From: Dallia pectoralis
Lineage: Eukaryota; Chordata; Actinopteri; Esociformes; Umbridae
NCBI GenBank assembly: GCA_029465975.1
Contig: CM055738.1
Coordinates: forward strand, 6,378,833-6,442,832
Length of the DNA stretch: 64,000 bases
Direction of reading: 5' to 3'
The notes below the pieces were generated by a model. That model ran no database searches, was not told the origin of the DNA, and worked only from the letters and a program-made list of their open reading frames with translations. The position numbers and the translations under genes were made by a program. Positions 47,556 through 60,223 of the stretch are shown piece by piece; position 1 is the first letter of the stretch; the number at the start of each line of letters is the position of its first letter.

Positions 47556-50500
47556 GATGTCAGATATTTTGTCCTGGTTTGATGTCAGATATTTTGTCCT
47601 GGCTTGATGTAGGATACATTGTCCTGGCTTGATGTCGGATACATTATCCTGGTTTGATGTAAGATACATTATCCTGGTTTGATGTAAGATACATTATCCT
47701 GGTTTGATGTAAGATACATTGTCCTGGCTTGATGTAAGATACATTATCCTGGTTTGATGTAAGATACATTATCCTGGTTTGATGTAGGATACATTATCCT
47801 GGTTTGATGTAAGATACATTATCCTGGTTTGTAAGATACATTATCCTGGTTTGATGTAAGAAGATACATTATCCTGGCTTGATGTAAGATACATTATCCT
47901 GGTTTGATGTAAGATACATTATCCTGGTTTGATACATTATCCTGGTATGTAGATACATTATCCTGGTTTGATGTAAGATACATTATCCTGGCTTGATGTA
48001 AGATACATTATCCTGGTTTGATGTAAGATACATTATCCTGGTTTGATGTAATTATCCTGGTTTGATACATTATCCTGGTTTGATGTAAGATACATTATCC
48101 TGGTTTGATGTAAGATACATTATCCTGGTTTGATGTAAGATACATTATCCTGGTTTGATGTAAGATACATTATCCTGGTTTGATGTAAGATACATTATCC
48201 TGGTTTGATGTAAGATACATTATCCTGGTTTGATGTAAGATACATTATCCTGGTTTGATGTAAGATACATTATCCTGGTTTGATGTAAGATACATTATCC
48301 TGGTTTGATGTAAGATACATTATCCTGGTTTGATGTAAGATACATTATCCTGGTTTACATTATCCTGGTTTGATGTAAGGATACATTATCCTGGTTTGAT
48401 GTAAAGATACATTATCCTGGTTTGATGTAAGATACATTATCCTGGTTTGATGTAAGATACATTATCCTGGTTTGATGTAAGATACATTATCCTGGTTTGA
48501 TGTAAGATACATTATCCTGGTTTGATGTAAGATACATTATCCTGGTTTGATGTAAGATACATTATCCTTGGTTTGATGTAAGATACATTATCCTGGTTTG
48601 ATGTAAGATACATTATCCTGGTTTGATGTAAGATACATTATCCTGGTTTGATGTAAGATACATTATCCTGGTTTGATGTAAGATACATTATCCTGGTTTG
48701 ATGTAAGATACATTATCCTGGTTTGATGTAAGATACATTATCCTGGTTTGATGTAAGATACATTATCCTGGTTTGATGTAAGATACATTATCCTGGTTTG
48801 ATGTAAGATACATTATCCTGGTTTGATGTAAGATACATTATCCTGGCTTGATGTAAGATACATTATCCTGGCTTGATGTAAGATACATTATCCTGGTTTG
48901 ATGTAAGATACATTATCCTGGTTTGATGTAAGATACATTATCCTGGTTTGATGTAAGATACATTATCCTGGTTTGATGTAAGATACATTATCCTGGTTTG
49001 ATGTAAGATACATTATCCTGGTTTGATGTAAGATACATTATCCTGGTTTGATGTAAGATACATTATCCTGGTTTGATGTAAGATACATTATCCTGGTTTG
49101 ATGTAAGATACATTATCCTGGTTTGATGTAAGATACATTATCCTGGTTTGATGTAAGATACATTATCCTGGTTTGATGTAAGATACATTATCCTGGTTTG
49201 ATGTAAGATACATTATCCTGGTTTGATGTAAGATACATTATCCTGGTTTGATGTAAGATACATTATCCTGGTTTGATGTAAGATACATTATCCTGGTTTG
49301 ATGTAAGATACATTATCCTGGTTTGATGTAAGATACATTATCCTGGTTTGATGTAAGATACATTATCCTGGTTTGATGTAAGATACATTATCCTGGTTTG
49401 ATGTAAGATACATTATCCTGGTTTGATGTAAGATACATTATCCTGGTTTGATGTAAGATACATTATCCTGGTTTGATGTAAGATACATTATCCTGGTTTG
49501 ATGTAAGATACATTATCCTGGTTTGATGTAAGATACATTATCCTGGTTTGATGTAAGATACATTATCCTGGTTTGATGTAAGATACATTATCCTGGTTTG
49601 ATGTAAGATACATTATCCTGGTTTGATGTAAGATACATTATCCTGGTTTGATGTAAGATACATTATCCTGGTTTGATGTAAGATACATTATCCTGGTTTG
49701 ATGTAAGATACATTATCCTGGTTTGATGTAAGATACATTATCCTGGTTTGATGTAAGATACATTATCCTGGTTTGATGTAAGATACATTATCCTGGTTTG
49801 ATGATGTAAGATACATTATCCTGGTTTGATGTAAGATACATTATCCTGGTTTGATGTAAGATACATTATCCTGGTTTGATGTAAGATACATTATCCTGGT
49901 TTGATGTAAGATACATTATCCTGGTTTGATGTAAGATACATTATCCTGGTTTGATGTAAGATACATTATCCTGGTTTGATGTAAGATACATTATCCTGGT
50001 TTGATGTAAGATACATTATCCTGGTTTGATGTATGTAGATACATTATCCTGGTTTGATGTAAGATACATTATCCTGGTTTGATGTAAGATACATTATCCT
50101 GGTTTGATGTAAGATACATTATCCTGGTTTGATGTAAGATACATTATCCTGGTTTGATGTAAGATACATTATCCTGGTTTGATGTAAGATACATTATCCT
50201 GGTTTGATGTAAGATACATTATCCTGGTTTGATGTAAGATACATTATCCTGGTTTGATGTAAGATACATTATCCTGGTTTGATGTAAATTACATTATCCT
50301 GGTTTGATGTAAGATACATTATCCTGGTTTGATGTAAGATACATTATCCTGGTTTGATGTAAGATACATTATCCTGGTTTGATGTAAGATACATTATCCT
50401 GGTTTGATGTAAGATACATTATCCTGGTTTGATGTAAGATACATTATCCTGGTTTGATGTAAGATACATTATCCTGGTTTGATGTAAGATACATTATCCT

Positions 50501-51160
50501 GGTTTGATGTAAGATACATTATCCTGGTTTGATGTAAGATACATTATCCTGGTTTGATGGTTTGAAGATACATTATCCTGGTTTGATGTAAGATACATTA
50601 TCCTGGTTTGATGTAAGATACATTATCCTGGTTTGATGTAAGATACATTATCCTGGTTTGATGTAAGATACATTATCCTGGTTTGATGTAAGATACATTA
50701 TCCTGGTTTGATGTAAGATACATTATCCTGGTTTGATGTAAGATACATTATCCTGGTTTGATGTAAGATACATTATCCTGGTTTGATGTAAGATACATTA
50801 TCCTGGTTTGATGTAAGATACATTATCCTGGTTTGATGTAAGATACATTATCCTGGTTTGATGTAAGATTACATTATTATCCTGGTTTGATGTAAGATAC
50901 ATTATCCTGGTTTGATGTAAGATACATTATCCTGGTTTGATGTAAGATACATTATCCTGGTTTGATGTAAGATACATTATCCTGGTTTGATGTAAGATAC
51001 ATTATCCTGGTTTGATGTAAGATACATTATCCTGGTTTGATGTAAGATACATTATCCTGGTTTGATGTAAGATACATTATCCTGGTTTGATGTAAGATAC
51101 ATTATCCTGGTTTGATGTAAGATACATTATCCTGGTTTGATGTAAGATACATTATCCTGG
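47556..51160. repeat. 25-bp satellite-like array, about 144 copies, 3.6 kb
   Basis: The unit is TTTGATGTAA plus GATACATTATCCTGG. Left-edge units are divergent (CAGATATTTTGTCCTGG, AGGATACATTGTCCTGG). The centre and right are almost uniform up to an abrupt end at 51160. Scattered units have small indels (for example near 47832, 48055, 48355, 49801, 50031, 50560 and 50870). Each unit holds the inverted pair GATA-CAT-TATC. No long open frame spans it. Confidence 0.98.
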
Positions 51161-52887
51161 CTCACTGGCAGCACATCAGTTCAAAAGGTTGATGTGTGAC
51201 TGAGGTGACTGAAGGCAAAGCAGGGCAGATCAGCTCATCTCCATAAGTCAGGTGAAACTGAACGTAAAGGATTGGAATAACTATTCTACACAGAGATGGA
51301 TGCAAACTTTTTGTCAGACAACGCGGATGAAAGAAAGCTTCAGTTCAAATGTAATGTGAAGTCTTGAGTAACATGCTTAGCTAGTTGGCCAAACGTGGTA
51401 TAGTTACCCTCTGGGAGTGCAGCTGTGTCTTTGTGGACAGACGTTTAAATCCTGATCTTTTTCGACATTGAAAGTGGCAGAAGACAACTGTAGATCCGTG
51501 GATGAACACCCAGGTTCATTAAAACATCTTACAGTCTGCTCCTGGGCTGAATTATTCAGGGAATTGTTAGTCTTGGATTTTCAGATATGTCAGAAAGTAG
51601 AGTGGACTTTGCACTGCTTGGAAATGGATTTTGAACCCCCTTTCAAAGAATGTGCAACCGTTTTGGGACGCTGGATTCAGATTCTAGCCATTTTAAGTAA
51701 AGGTACTGTCGATGTGTACTCACGTTTTTGTGTGATTTGTAAAAATGTGTTACCTTTATACACAAATGTGGACAGAACGCAGCTCATATATCCGGGTGTC
51801 CAAATACCAAAAGGACTTTCCAGATGGCGTATTTATTTTCACAACACTTCATAATTCACTTAAATGGCTTATTACGAAATTATCACCACAGTGAACTCAT
51901 TACGGTGAAACATCAGAATGGCAGAATTCAGCCTTAATGAAGTCTGAAAGTCTTACAGAAAAACAGTCTGACTCACACAAAGAAATAAAACATGCTTATT
52001 CAAAGCAGAATAAACACCTCTGAAATGAACAGCGATCATGAGTGTGCATTGACTTTGTGATTCCACTATACCCATCGTGTGTGAATCTGGGCCCATGTGC
52101 CGAGAGAATAGGATGCACGGTTCCTCACGCCCCCCCCCCCAAACCCATCAGAAAAGAAAGTCAGAGGTCCCTCCCAACTGACCCCCTGCTCCAAATGAGT
52201 CCAGAAAAGGAAATGAGGATTGAAGAACACCACACACACACACATACACACACACACACACATACACGCACACACGCACACACACCTTTATCATTACACA
52301 AGTGGGAGGCTGTCCAATCAGAGAAAGTATTTCTCACCAACTATAACAATGGTCCATGTGACATCTGGTCCGTGTTGAATTTGAACCAAACAGGGGAACA
52401 AATCTAGAATTATAAATGTTTGGGTGGGGGGGCAATAGATGCGCCACTGACTAATGTTTAGAGATAAAGATGTCTCGGTCACACACCTCATCCTTTTGAA
52501 ATGTGAGAAACATAAACAAACATACACGGACCACGATGTGTCCCATGGTAACTAGTGTCAGTTGACCAAGTGATATGCACGGGCTTCCTGTGTTGTGTTT
52601 AATAAAGGCCAGGTCCATTTTACGTGGATATTCAGGAAGTTAGCTAACAAACAGACAGAGCTGCAGTTTTACAAGACTCGTGAAAAAAGAAAAGAAAACC
52701 ATTGCAGATGAGCCATGGTATTAATTATACAGAGGACTTCAAAAGAACGGTGGAAACAGGAAATGCCGCTTCCACGGAATGTTTACTCTATCAAAGTGCA
52801 TTACTGCACATTTCTACTTGGTATCTACTCCATTGTTAATAATGTGGGTTTTTTGCCCACAATATGCTGTGCTACTGGTAATTAATG
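51161..52887. other. Non-coding sequence
   Basis: An open plus-strand frame of 128 codons (51468-51854) has no recognisable domain or splice context and is not called. A broken (CA)n lies at about 52231-52285. Confidence 0.45.
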
Positions 52888-53270
52888 AGCCAAAACATTA
52901 TGACCGTCATGCCCCAATATTAAGTTGGTTCTCTGCTTGACCCCAAAACTGTGCCAAGCCTCGGGGACATGGACTCTACAAGACCCCTGAAGGTGTCCTG
53001 AGGTATCCGGCACAAATTACATTAGCAGCAGCTCCTTCAAGTCCTGTAAATTGCGAGGTGTAAAAGCGGAGGACTTGTCGGCACAGCACGTCCCACATAG
53101 GTCTATTCGGATTGCCCATCGGTTCCGCGTCCAACACGTTGACTACGAGAACGCATTGTTCGCTTACCATCTGATCTACCCAGACGTCGACACGTGCCCC
53201 TGTTAGGAGACGATCGACGTGATTTGCTTCACCTGCACATGGTCATAATGTTTTGGCTCAGTCAGCGTGT
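52888..53270 (-). mobile_element. Short non-autonomous Tc1/mariner-like element
   Basis: The terminal inverted repeat GAGCCAAAACATTATGACC (52888-52906) is matched by its reverse complement at 53241-53259. The interior keeps text typical of the end of a Tc1 transposase gene (GGTCTTGTAGAGTCCATG on the minus strand) but no full frame. At about 380 bases it is an internal-deletion derivative of the same family as 12304-12552. Confidence 0.75.
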
Positions 53271-55731
53271 ATAACATTTCTATTTTAATATTCAGCTCTA
53301 CAGCTGCATGATGTAAACACTTAGCGTGGAATGAAACGGCTGCTGCCGTTCCGTGCCGACGTGAATACAAAGGGTCCTCCGATTGCTACACCTTTCGCAA
53401 CTCGAGCCTCGAAGTTTGAAGTTCAACATAAGAGTTGCCGAGACATAACTTTTTTCATTAGCGCGGGGCCACATCGGTTAAAATGAGACTTTAAAATCCC
53501 AAGGCCGCCTGGGGACTGATGGAACCCACCGACGCATCTGTTATTCAGCAGCCGTTTGTGTGAACAGGAGGAGCCTAGAGCGTAGCGGAACCCGGAATAT
53601 ATGCAGGCAGGCGTCGTTAGCGCGTTGTCCTCGGGCCCTGGTTCTGGCGTCTTCAGTGGTCCCGCTGCTGTCGTCACATATCAGAGAGCCTGCCGGGCTA
53701 ACAGAGAGGTGGATCTGTTGGACACCGACATGACACGACACGGCAGGTGATAACAAGCGATCACGAACGGCACGCGCCAAGACGTGACCCGGGCCGTGCG
53801 AACGCTCTCTCTCCGAGTCACACGTAATTCCATTATGGGATTAGAAGGTAGAGGAAGGTAGCATGAGTGTCTATTGAATACGTGGATTAAAAGAACAAAG
53901 TTCTCGAGAAAGCATTGGCATTGTGTGAACTGACTGATGAAAAAACACCAGACAGCACCACAATGACACTTGGAGAACGCTAGGAAGCACACAAGAACAC
54001 GGATATTCCCCACTGATGTAGAGCTAATCAAGTTCACTGTGTCGACCTCTACAGTAGGACGGTCATGTGTGGGTAAATGACATAGAGTTGTGTCAGCAAA
54101 AACTCTGACGAAACAAACATTAAAGAATTCGATCTTATAAAAAATGTACGTTAAAATGTATTCAGTTTGTGTTGCAAAACATCAACCAAAAGCCTACCAA
54201 ATTTAGACAATATGGCATCAAAATCAAACACCCATAGTTCAAGCTATGTTACTTGAAATTACAGGGCAAATCGAGCGTTACGGTAACGATGCATCGGGAC
54301 GCAGAATCCCAACATTGACGACGTACGGGTGTCACATAAAAGCGGGTGCCCTCCACCAGCCTTGTGATTGAGAGCGGTCCGGCCGAGTGGTGTGCAGTGG
54401 AACGACGAGGCAGCCCCATACAGACCCTGGCCAGCGGGACCCACACTGACCTGGGCTCCTCATCCCCTGTAATAGTGTCAAAGCCTCCGACTTACTCCCA
54501 CGGGTCCATGTCAACCCCATGAGGGGTGCCTCGTAGGATGTTCACTCTGGGTGTACTACGGTTCAAAACACACTGTGGTCTCGGTGACAAATGTCGGTTC
54601 GCTTTATGTACAGCGCCATGGAAAAACAATACGCTAAGAGTAAACGCAAACGCTTCTTTGTTTGTCAGGTGATTGCACATTAATCCAGGCACAGGTCCTG
54701 AGGTGAACAATGGCCGACGAGGGCACAGTGCTGGTATCTTAGACAAATGCAGAAACATATAATTAACGTGACAATGAATACTTTGTAAATGTGTACGTGT
54801 TATAAGTATTAATATGTGTTGTAACCAACAATGAATCCAATATATATCTAATTAACTGGATATTTAAATAAAAACTCCACTATGTGTAATCACACGAAAA
54901 CAGGACATTCTAAAAAAATGCCGCCTCTCGGATGTACGTTTCGGGTGTTCCGTTCGCCCCCAAGAACCGCCAGCAATCTTCCGTCATTCAAAGCATAAAC
55001 TGGCTTAAACTGTGTGAAGAACCGGTGTCCCCGCATTGAATAGTCAGTAGAAATATCGGCACATTTTCACATATACTTTGCCGCGCTCTATGTCAGTGTG
55101 GTTGAGTCTGTGACAAACTCATTCAGTGTAGAAATCCACCCATCAGACCTGCAGCGGGGGAGAACTGAGTGAGTAGAGACATTTCCTCTGGTCGTCTAGT
55201 TCTGTCGAGTTGTCACTGTCTGGGGATATATCAGTTCCACGGTGCTCACGGTGAGAAACGAGCAGGAGAGCTATAATAAAAGACAATTACAATGTGCTTT
55301 AGGGAGGCCTAATTGCTTGTGATTTGCTATATACCTAATGACTTTTATTGTGAAGGCAGATTTTCTACTTGTGGGTTATGAGGGATGGCTTCTCAAGAAG
55401 TTACTAAGGGACCTGTATGTCCGACTGGGAGATAAAAACAGACCTCCTTAGAACTGTTGCACCAAGTTTTTTTATACTTAATTAGGAGAGCGAACCTGAT
55501 ACCATGGACCTTATAAAGGCTTAGCTACTCCGTCACAGGGAGGACATTGAGTGGAGATTTCAACACAGCATTAATTGAATTCTCATCAATTCTCACCCGA
55601 CCCCACTGTCGCACCGTCAATGTAGCAACAGTTAATTGTTACCATTGGCTAGGGTCTGTTGTGGGTGGTGTCCAATCAGATGTTGGACACGGTCATTCTA
55701 AATTCTCCCCACACACTTCCCTCCAGGAGCA
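53271..55731. other. Non-coding sequence, partly GC-rich
   Basis: GC/CpG-richer stretches at about 53320-53830 and 54270-54560. Open frames there have no similarity. No gene supported. Confidence 0.45.
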
Positions 55732-56257
55732 TCCTCTCTGAGTACTAGCCCCTCCCCTCCAGAAGCCCCAGGATCCTCTGAGTACTAGCCCCTCCCCTAC
55801 AGAAGCCCCAGGATCCTCTGAGTACTAGCCCCTCCCCTCCAGAAGCCCCAGGATCCTCTCTGAGTACTAGCCCCTCCCCTCCAGAAGCCCCAGGATCCTC
55901 TCTGAGTACTAGCCCCTCCCCTCCAGAAGCCCCAGGATCCTCTCTGAGTACTAGCCCCTCCCCTCCAGAAGCCCCAGGATCCTCTCTGAGTACTAGCCCC
56001 TCCCCTCCAGAAGCCCCAGGATCCTCTCTGAGTACTAGCCCCTCCCCTCCAGAAGCCCCAGGATCCTCTCTGAGTACTAGCCCCTCCCCCCCAGGATCCA
56101 GAAGCCCCAGGATCCTCTCTGAGTACTAGCCCCTCCCCTCCAGAAGCCCCAGGATCCTCTCTGAGTACTAGCCCCTCCCCTCCAGAAGCCCCAGGATCCT
56201 CTCTGAGTACTAGCCCCTCCCCTCCAGAAGCCCCAGGATCCTCTCTGAGTACTAGCT
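55732..56257. repeat. 42-bp minisatellite, about 12-13 copies
   Basis: Units contain GAGTACTAGCCCCTCCCC, TCCAGAAGCCCCAGGATCC and TCTCT. The left two or three units are two bases shorter. One unit near 56090 has CCAGGATCCAGAAG duplicated. The period is a multiple of three, giving a spurious 14-residue repeat frame on the minus strand. Confidence 0.97.
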
Positions 56258-57217
56258 GGCCTGACAACTTCATCGTGCTGATTTAGATTCTGCCCAGTGA
56301 CTCCAGCAGTCACAGCCCACAGGTCAACTAGCTGTGTTGCTATTTAAAAATGTGCCTATCACAGCCAACTGACATTTACCTTTTCTCTGGAGGAGCTAAC
56401 CTTATCCCTTTTTCTCAGTCCATAACCACTGTCATTTTTTTAATGGCTGGTTGTGAAAGGCCTATAGATATTTGGACTGGCCAGCATGGCTTCGGTGTTT
56501 CTAGGTCCCCGTTCTTTGATGTTTATCTTACAACAGCAATTCAATTCTTTATCGATTGCTTTTCTGGGTTTTAGCACTTTGTGATATCTGCCGATTTTGA
56601 AATGGGCTTTTGATAAGTTGATCGATATAAAAGTGATAAGCTTAGCTTATACAAAGGTTTTGTAAATCAGGATGAGCTGTACAACATGTTTAGTCATAAA
56701 TGTTTCTTTTCAACAGAGCATTTTAGTTAGCTAACTTTAATAGCGATAGATTATATAACTGCGTATCTCTTTGAAAAGTATGGATTATGTGAAGTTTAAA
56801 TCATTATTCACCTGCCAGCACAAATGAAATACTTAAATACTTCATTCGTACCTTGCTAACAAATGCTGAGTATTATAAAAACTGGTAGATCAAAGCTAAA
56901 ACATACATTTGGGGTGCCTTTCAGCTTTTGACAATATGGCTTTGAAGAAGAAGTACATGTTCTGTTAAACAAGGCCTGACATCACACGGTAAAATGTTAC
57001 AGACTTCGATGATCAATTATCTGTTGAAGATTGACCAAGCATACAACACTGAAAACGCACACGCCTATTAGGCTACAACATGCATATTACATAATGCATA
57101 ATATAATACATTATGTATAGAGTAATGTTAAGCGAATGACACGAGAAGTTTAGGCAATTACACCGCTGTTTTCAGATACCAGTCGCATTAATATGCAAAT
57201 GTGCATTAGGGTAAACA
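56258..57217. other. Non-coding AT-rich sequence
   Basis: Nothing recognised. Confidence 0.5.
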
Positions 57218-57688
57218 GGCTGTATACCCGGGCAGTGTACCCGGGCAGTGTACCCGGGCAGTGTACCCGGGCAGTGTACCCGGGCAGTGTACCCGGGCAG
57301 TGTACCCGGGCTGTGTACCCGGGCTGTATACCAGGGCTGTATACCAGGGCAGTATACCCGGGCTGTATACCAGGGCAGTATACCAGGGCAGTATACCAGG
57401 GCTGTATACCCGGGCTGTATACCCGGGCTGTATACCAGGGCTGTATACCAGGGCTGTATACCAGGGCTGTATACCAGGGCAGTATACCCGGGCTATATAC
57501 CAGGGCTGTATACCAGGGCAGTATACCAGGGCTGTATACCCGGGCAGTATACCAGGGCAGTATACCAGGGCTGTATACCAGGGCTGTATACCAGGGCTGT
57601 ATACCAGGGCAGTATACCAGGGCAGTATACCAGGGCAGTATACCAGGGCTGTATACCCGGGCTGTATACCTGGGCTGTATACCAGGCA
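57218..57688. repeat. 13-bp minisatellite, about 36 copies
   Basis: Units of GTGTACCCGGGCA type on the left grade into CTGTATACCAGGG and CAGTATACCAGGG. Two palindromes, GTATAC and CCCGGG/CCAGGG, recur. No unit carries a stop in any plus frame, so three overlapping frames of 155-243 codons are open. None is taken as coding. Confidence 0.97.
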
Positions 57689-60103
57689 GACTTTGTCATG
57701 TTTCGAACAGAGTAGTAAAACGTTGCCAAGGCGGGAGACACTGGGTGACGAGTGACCGAGACAGAGACAAGCTCAAACAGCAATGGATGTGTCAGTTCAG
57801 ACAGGCTGGTCTCATTACACAATCAGGTTTGGGTAAAAGACGGTGCATCACATTCATCAGATTTCGGGTTCACTGTTTGGGTGCAAAAAATATCCCAAGT
57901 TGTCAAAACATGCATGGAAGCTAACTGGAGAAACTGTTGATCGAGTTTCTCCGACAATCAAATAAGTCTAAATCTTAATTCCTGTTCATGTTGATATTGC
58001 TCTATAGGGCAAAATAACATAAACACACCCTGATGCTGAGTATTCTATCCTTGGTATGTCAGCATTTTGACACCATTGGTGGACAGCTGTAAGTGGCATA
58101 ACAAGCACTGCTTGCTCTTTCTAATAACCATGCAAAATCAACTCAAATGCCTTGACTGAGACTTGGCTCGGTACTTTAATATGGCCAAGTAACAAAGGTC
58201 CAGCAAAATGTATAATGCAGTACCTGAAAATATGAACCTCCAGGATAATAATGACCTTGGAAAATATTTAAGGAAGCCCAGATTGATGCCTGGAACTGCC
58301 CATAGCAGAGTTCTTGGCAACAAAACAATATTCTCATCGGATGCAAGATAATCTTATTTGAAGGTATCCACCGTGCATTCATATCCTTTTAGCGCAGTGT
58401 TCAAACACCGAACGGGAATGGCAATATGCAGCAATGGCCAGCTGCTGGTTTTTAAAATAAACACTCTCATGCAATGTGAAAATGTTTGTCCTGGTGTTTT
58501 TTTCCCTCCAAAAAGTGTTGTGATGTGATGTGGAAACAGCAGCCGTTCTCTTAAGCAGCAGCCAAGGTTTGTGTGGTTGCTAAAAGGGTAATGCTGCCTG
58601 TGGTAGATAAGAGGCAGAGGCAGTGCTAGACAGGCCATCCTTTAGCCCGTTCAACGCCTAAAGGGGTGGGGGGGGTTAGATTTCCTGGGTCCTAATAGAG
58701 GGGACACGCGTTCGGAAAGCCACCGCAAATCTCACTGAGAGCAAGCTGACCAACCGGCTAAAGCTAGTACCACAGACATTTCCGTATCAGTATTGAGCTT
58801 TTCCCTATTTCTCACCCTGGAACCAACAGACGCTTTAATTTCATTGGAGGCTAAAACCAAACTGCCAATACGAGGTGAAATATAACATAATTCCATTATT
58901 TGTACCCAAGTCAACAAGACGGAGTCCTGAAAGCATATGGGCAGCAGTGCTGAATGTGCTGAAGGAAAGTGGGTGGAGCAATCAGGTGAGGTCCACATGC
59001 AACCTGCCGGACCTCTGTCTAAAAGATAATGTGTAACCAGCTGCAGACATCCTGGGTTGGGCTTCAAATCCATGCAAGCAAAGTATAATTAGTCTGACTT
59101 TCTTTCGAACGCATTCCTGGTGGCTAGCAAGCAGAAGAACAGATGCACAGTGTGGTTTTATTGACAAAACACAACCTGCGTTCTTTCATTTAGAATCAAC
59201 AGAAACACTCCCAATGTGCACAACGTCTGAAACCGCCATAGCTATTATTAGCCTAGTTTGTCTGTGTACTAGGGATGTGACGATGCACTCAGAGCCGGTT
59301 GAAATCGATGAGAATGTGTGTTAATAATGTTTATGTACTACTAAGAATGAAATATATATTATTAGCTTCGAATTTATATGAACTCGTTATTAAATGAAAG
59401 ACTATGAACGCACAAAGTCTCGTTTGGTTAATTTTTTCAGAGCGCTAACAAATCCCAATTTACAGTGAGCCCCTAGTACCCACAATGTAAGAGGCATCTG
59501 TGTTTTCGTGGCAAAACATAGAAGGCTATATATGTTGCAAATGTGAAGACATGCATCTTTATATTATTTAAAGACACATTCCAGTCAGTGCTTCCACCAC
59601 CCCAAACATCCTGCTACACATCAGAACTTGATTTGGATTGACAGGGGTGGTTATGTCTGTGGCAGACAAAGTGAGATTGCTTTTAGGAAAGGTGGGATTA
59701 TTCTGAGAGCAGTGTTTTTTGGAACAGCTTGGCAATTTCATTTGGACGGTCCTGGAACACATTTAAAATAAGAATACCCGAAGCTGTATATGCTAAATGA
59801 AATGATTTGTCCACAGTAAATAATAATAAAAAGTACAGCCATATACTTCAGCTGAACCACATGCTGCTTTATGGAGAAAAAAGTGCTGGAGAAACTATGG
59901 GTCAATTTAATGTTTATATAGAAAAGCTGTGAAATAACAGTCACTTAACAGTAAATCTTAAATATCTTCCAATTTCACCTGTTCCTTGACATTACATCGG
60001 TGTCAAAGCAAATGTGCTAATGATTTAAATGTTGGCATTGTTACATCATTGAGAGATGTATCCCTGCCAAGTACAGGAGCACTTGAATCTTTCTCTGTGC
60101 ATG
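57689..60103. other. Non-coding sequence
   Basis: No gene, transposon or array supported. Confidence 0.5.
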
Positions 60104-60223
60104 TGTGAAACATTGCTGAAACATTCCGTGAAACATCGCTGAAACATTGCGTGAAACATTCCGTGAAACATTGCTGAAACATTCCGTGAAACATTGCGTG
60201 AAACATTGCGTGAAACATTCCGT
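60104..60223. repeat. About 12-bp tandem repeat, about 10 copies
   Basis: Copies of GTGAAACATTGC and GTGAAACATTCC with occasional CTGAAACATTGC. Confidence 0.93.

Noticed and set aside
51468..51854. 128-codon plus-strand frame just right of the 25-bp satellite
   Set aside because: No domain, motif or family recognised, and no clear splice or promoter context. Chance frames of this length are expected in 64 kb on six frames.
55797..56313. Minus-strand frames with a 14-residue RGSWGFWRGGAS-type repeat
   Set aside because: 42-bp array artefact.
57193..57924. Three long overlapping plus-strand frames and one minus-strand frame, looking at first like a collagen-type PG-rich repeat protein
   Set aside because: The 13-bp unit has no stop in any plus frame, so openness is automatic. 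The peptide is not G-X-Y.
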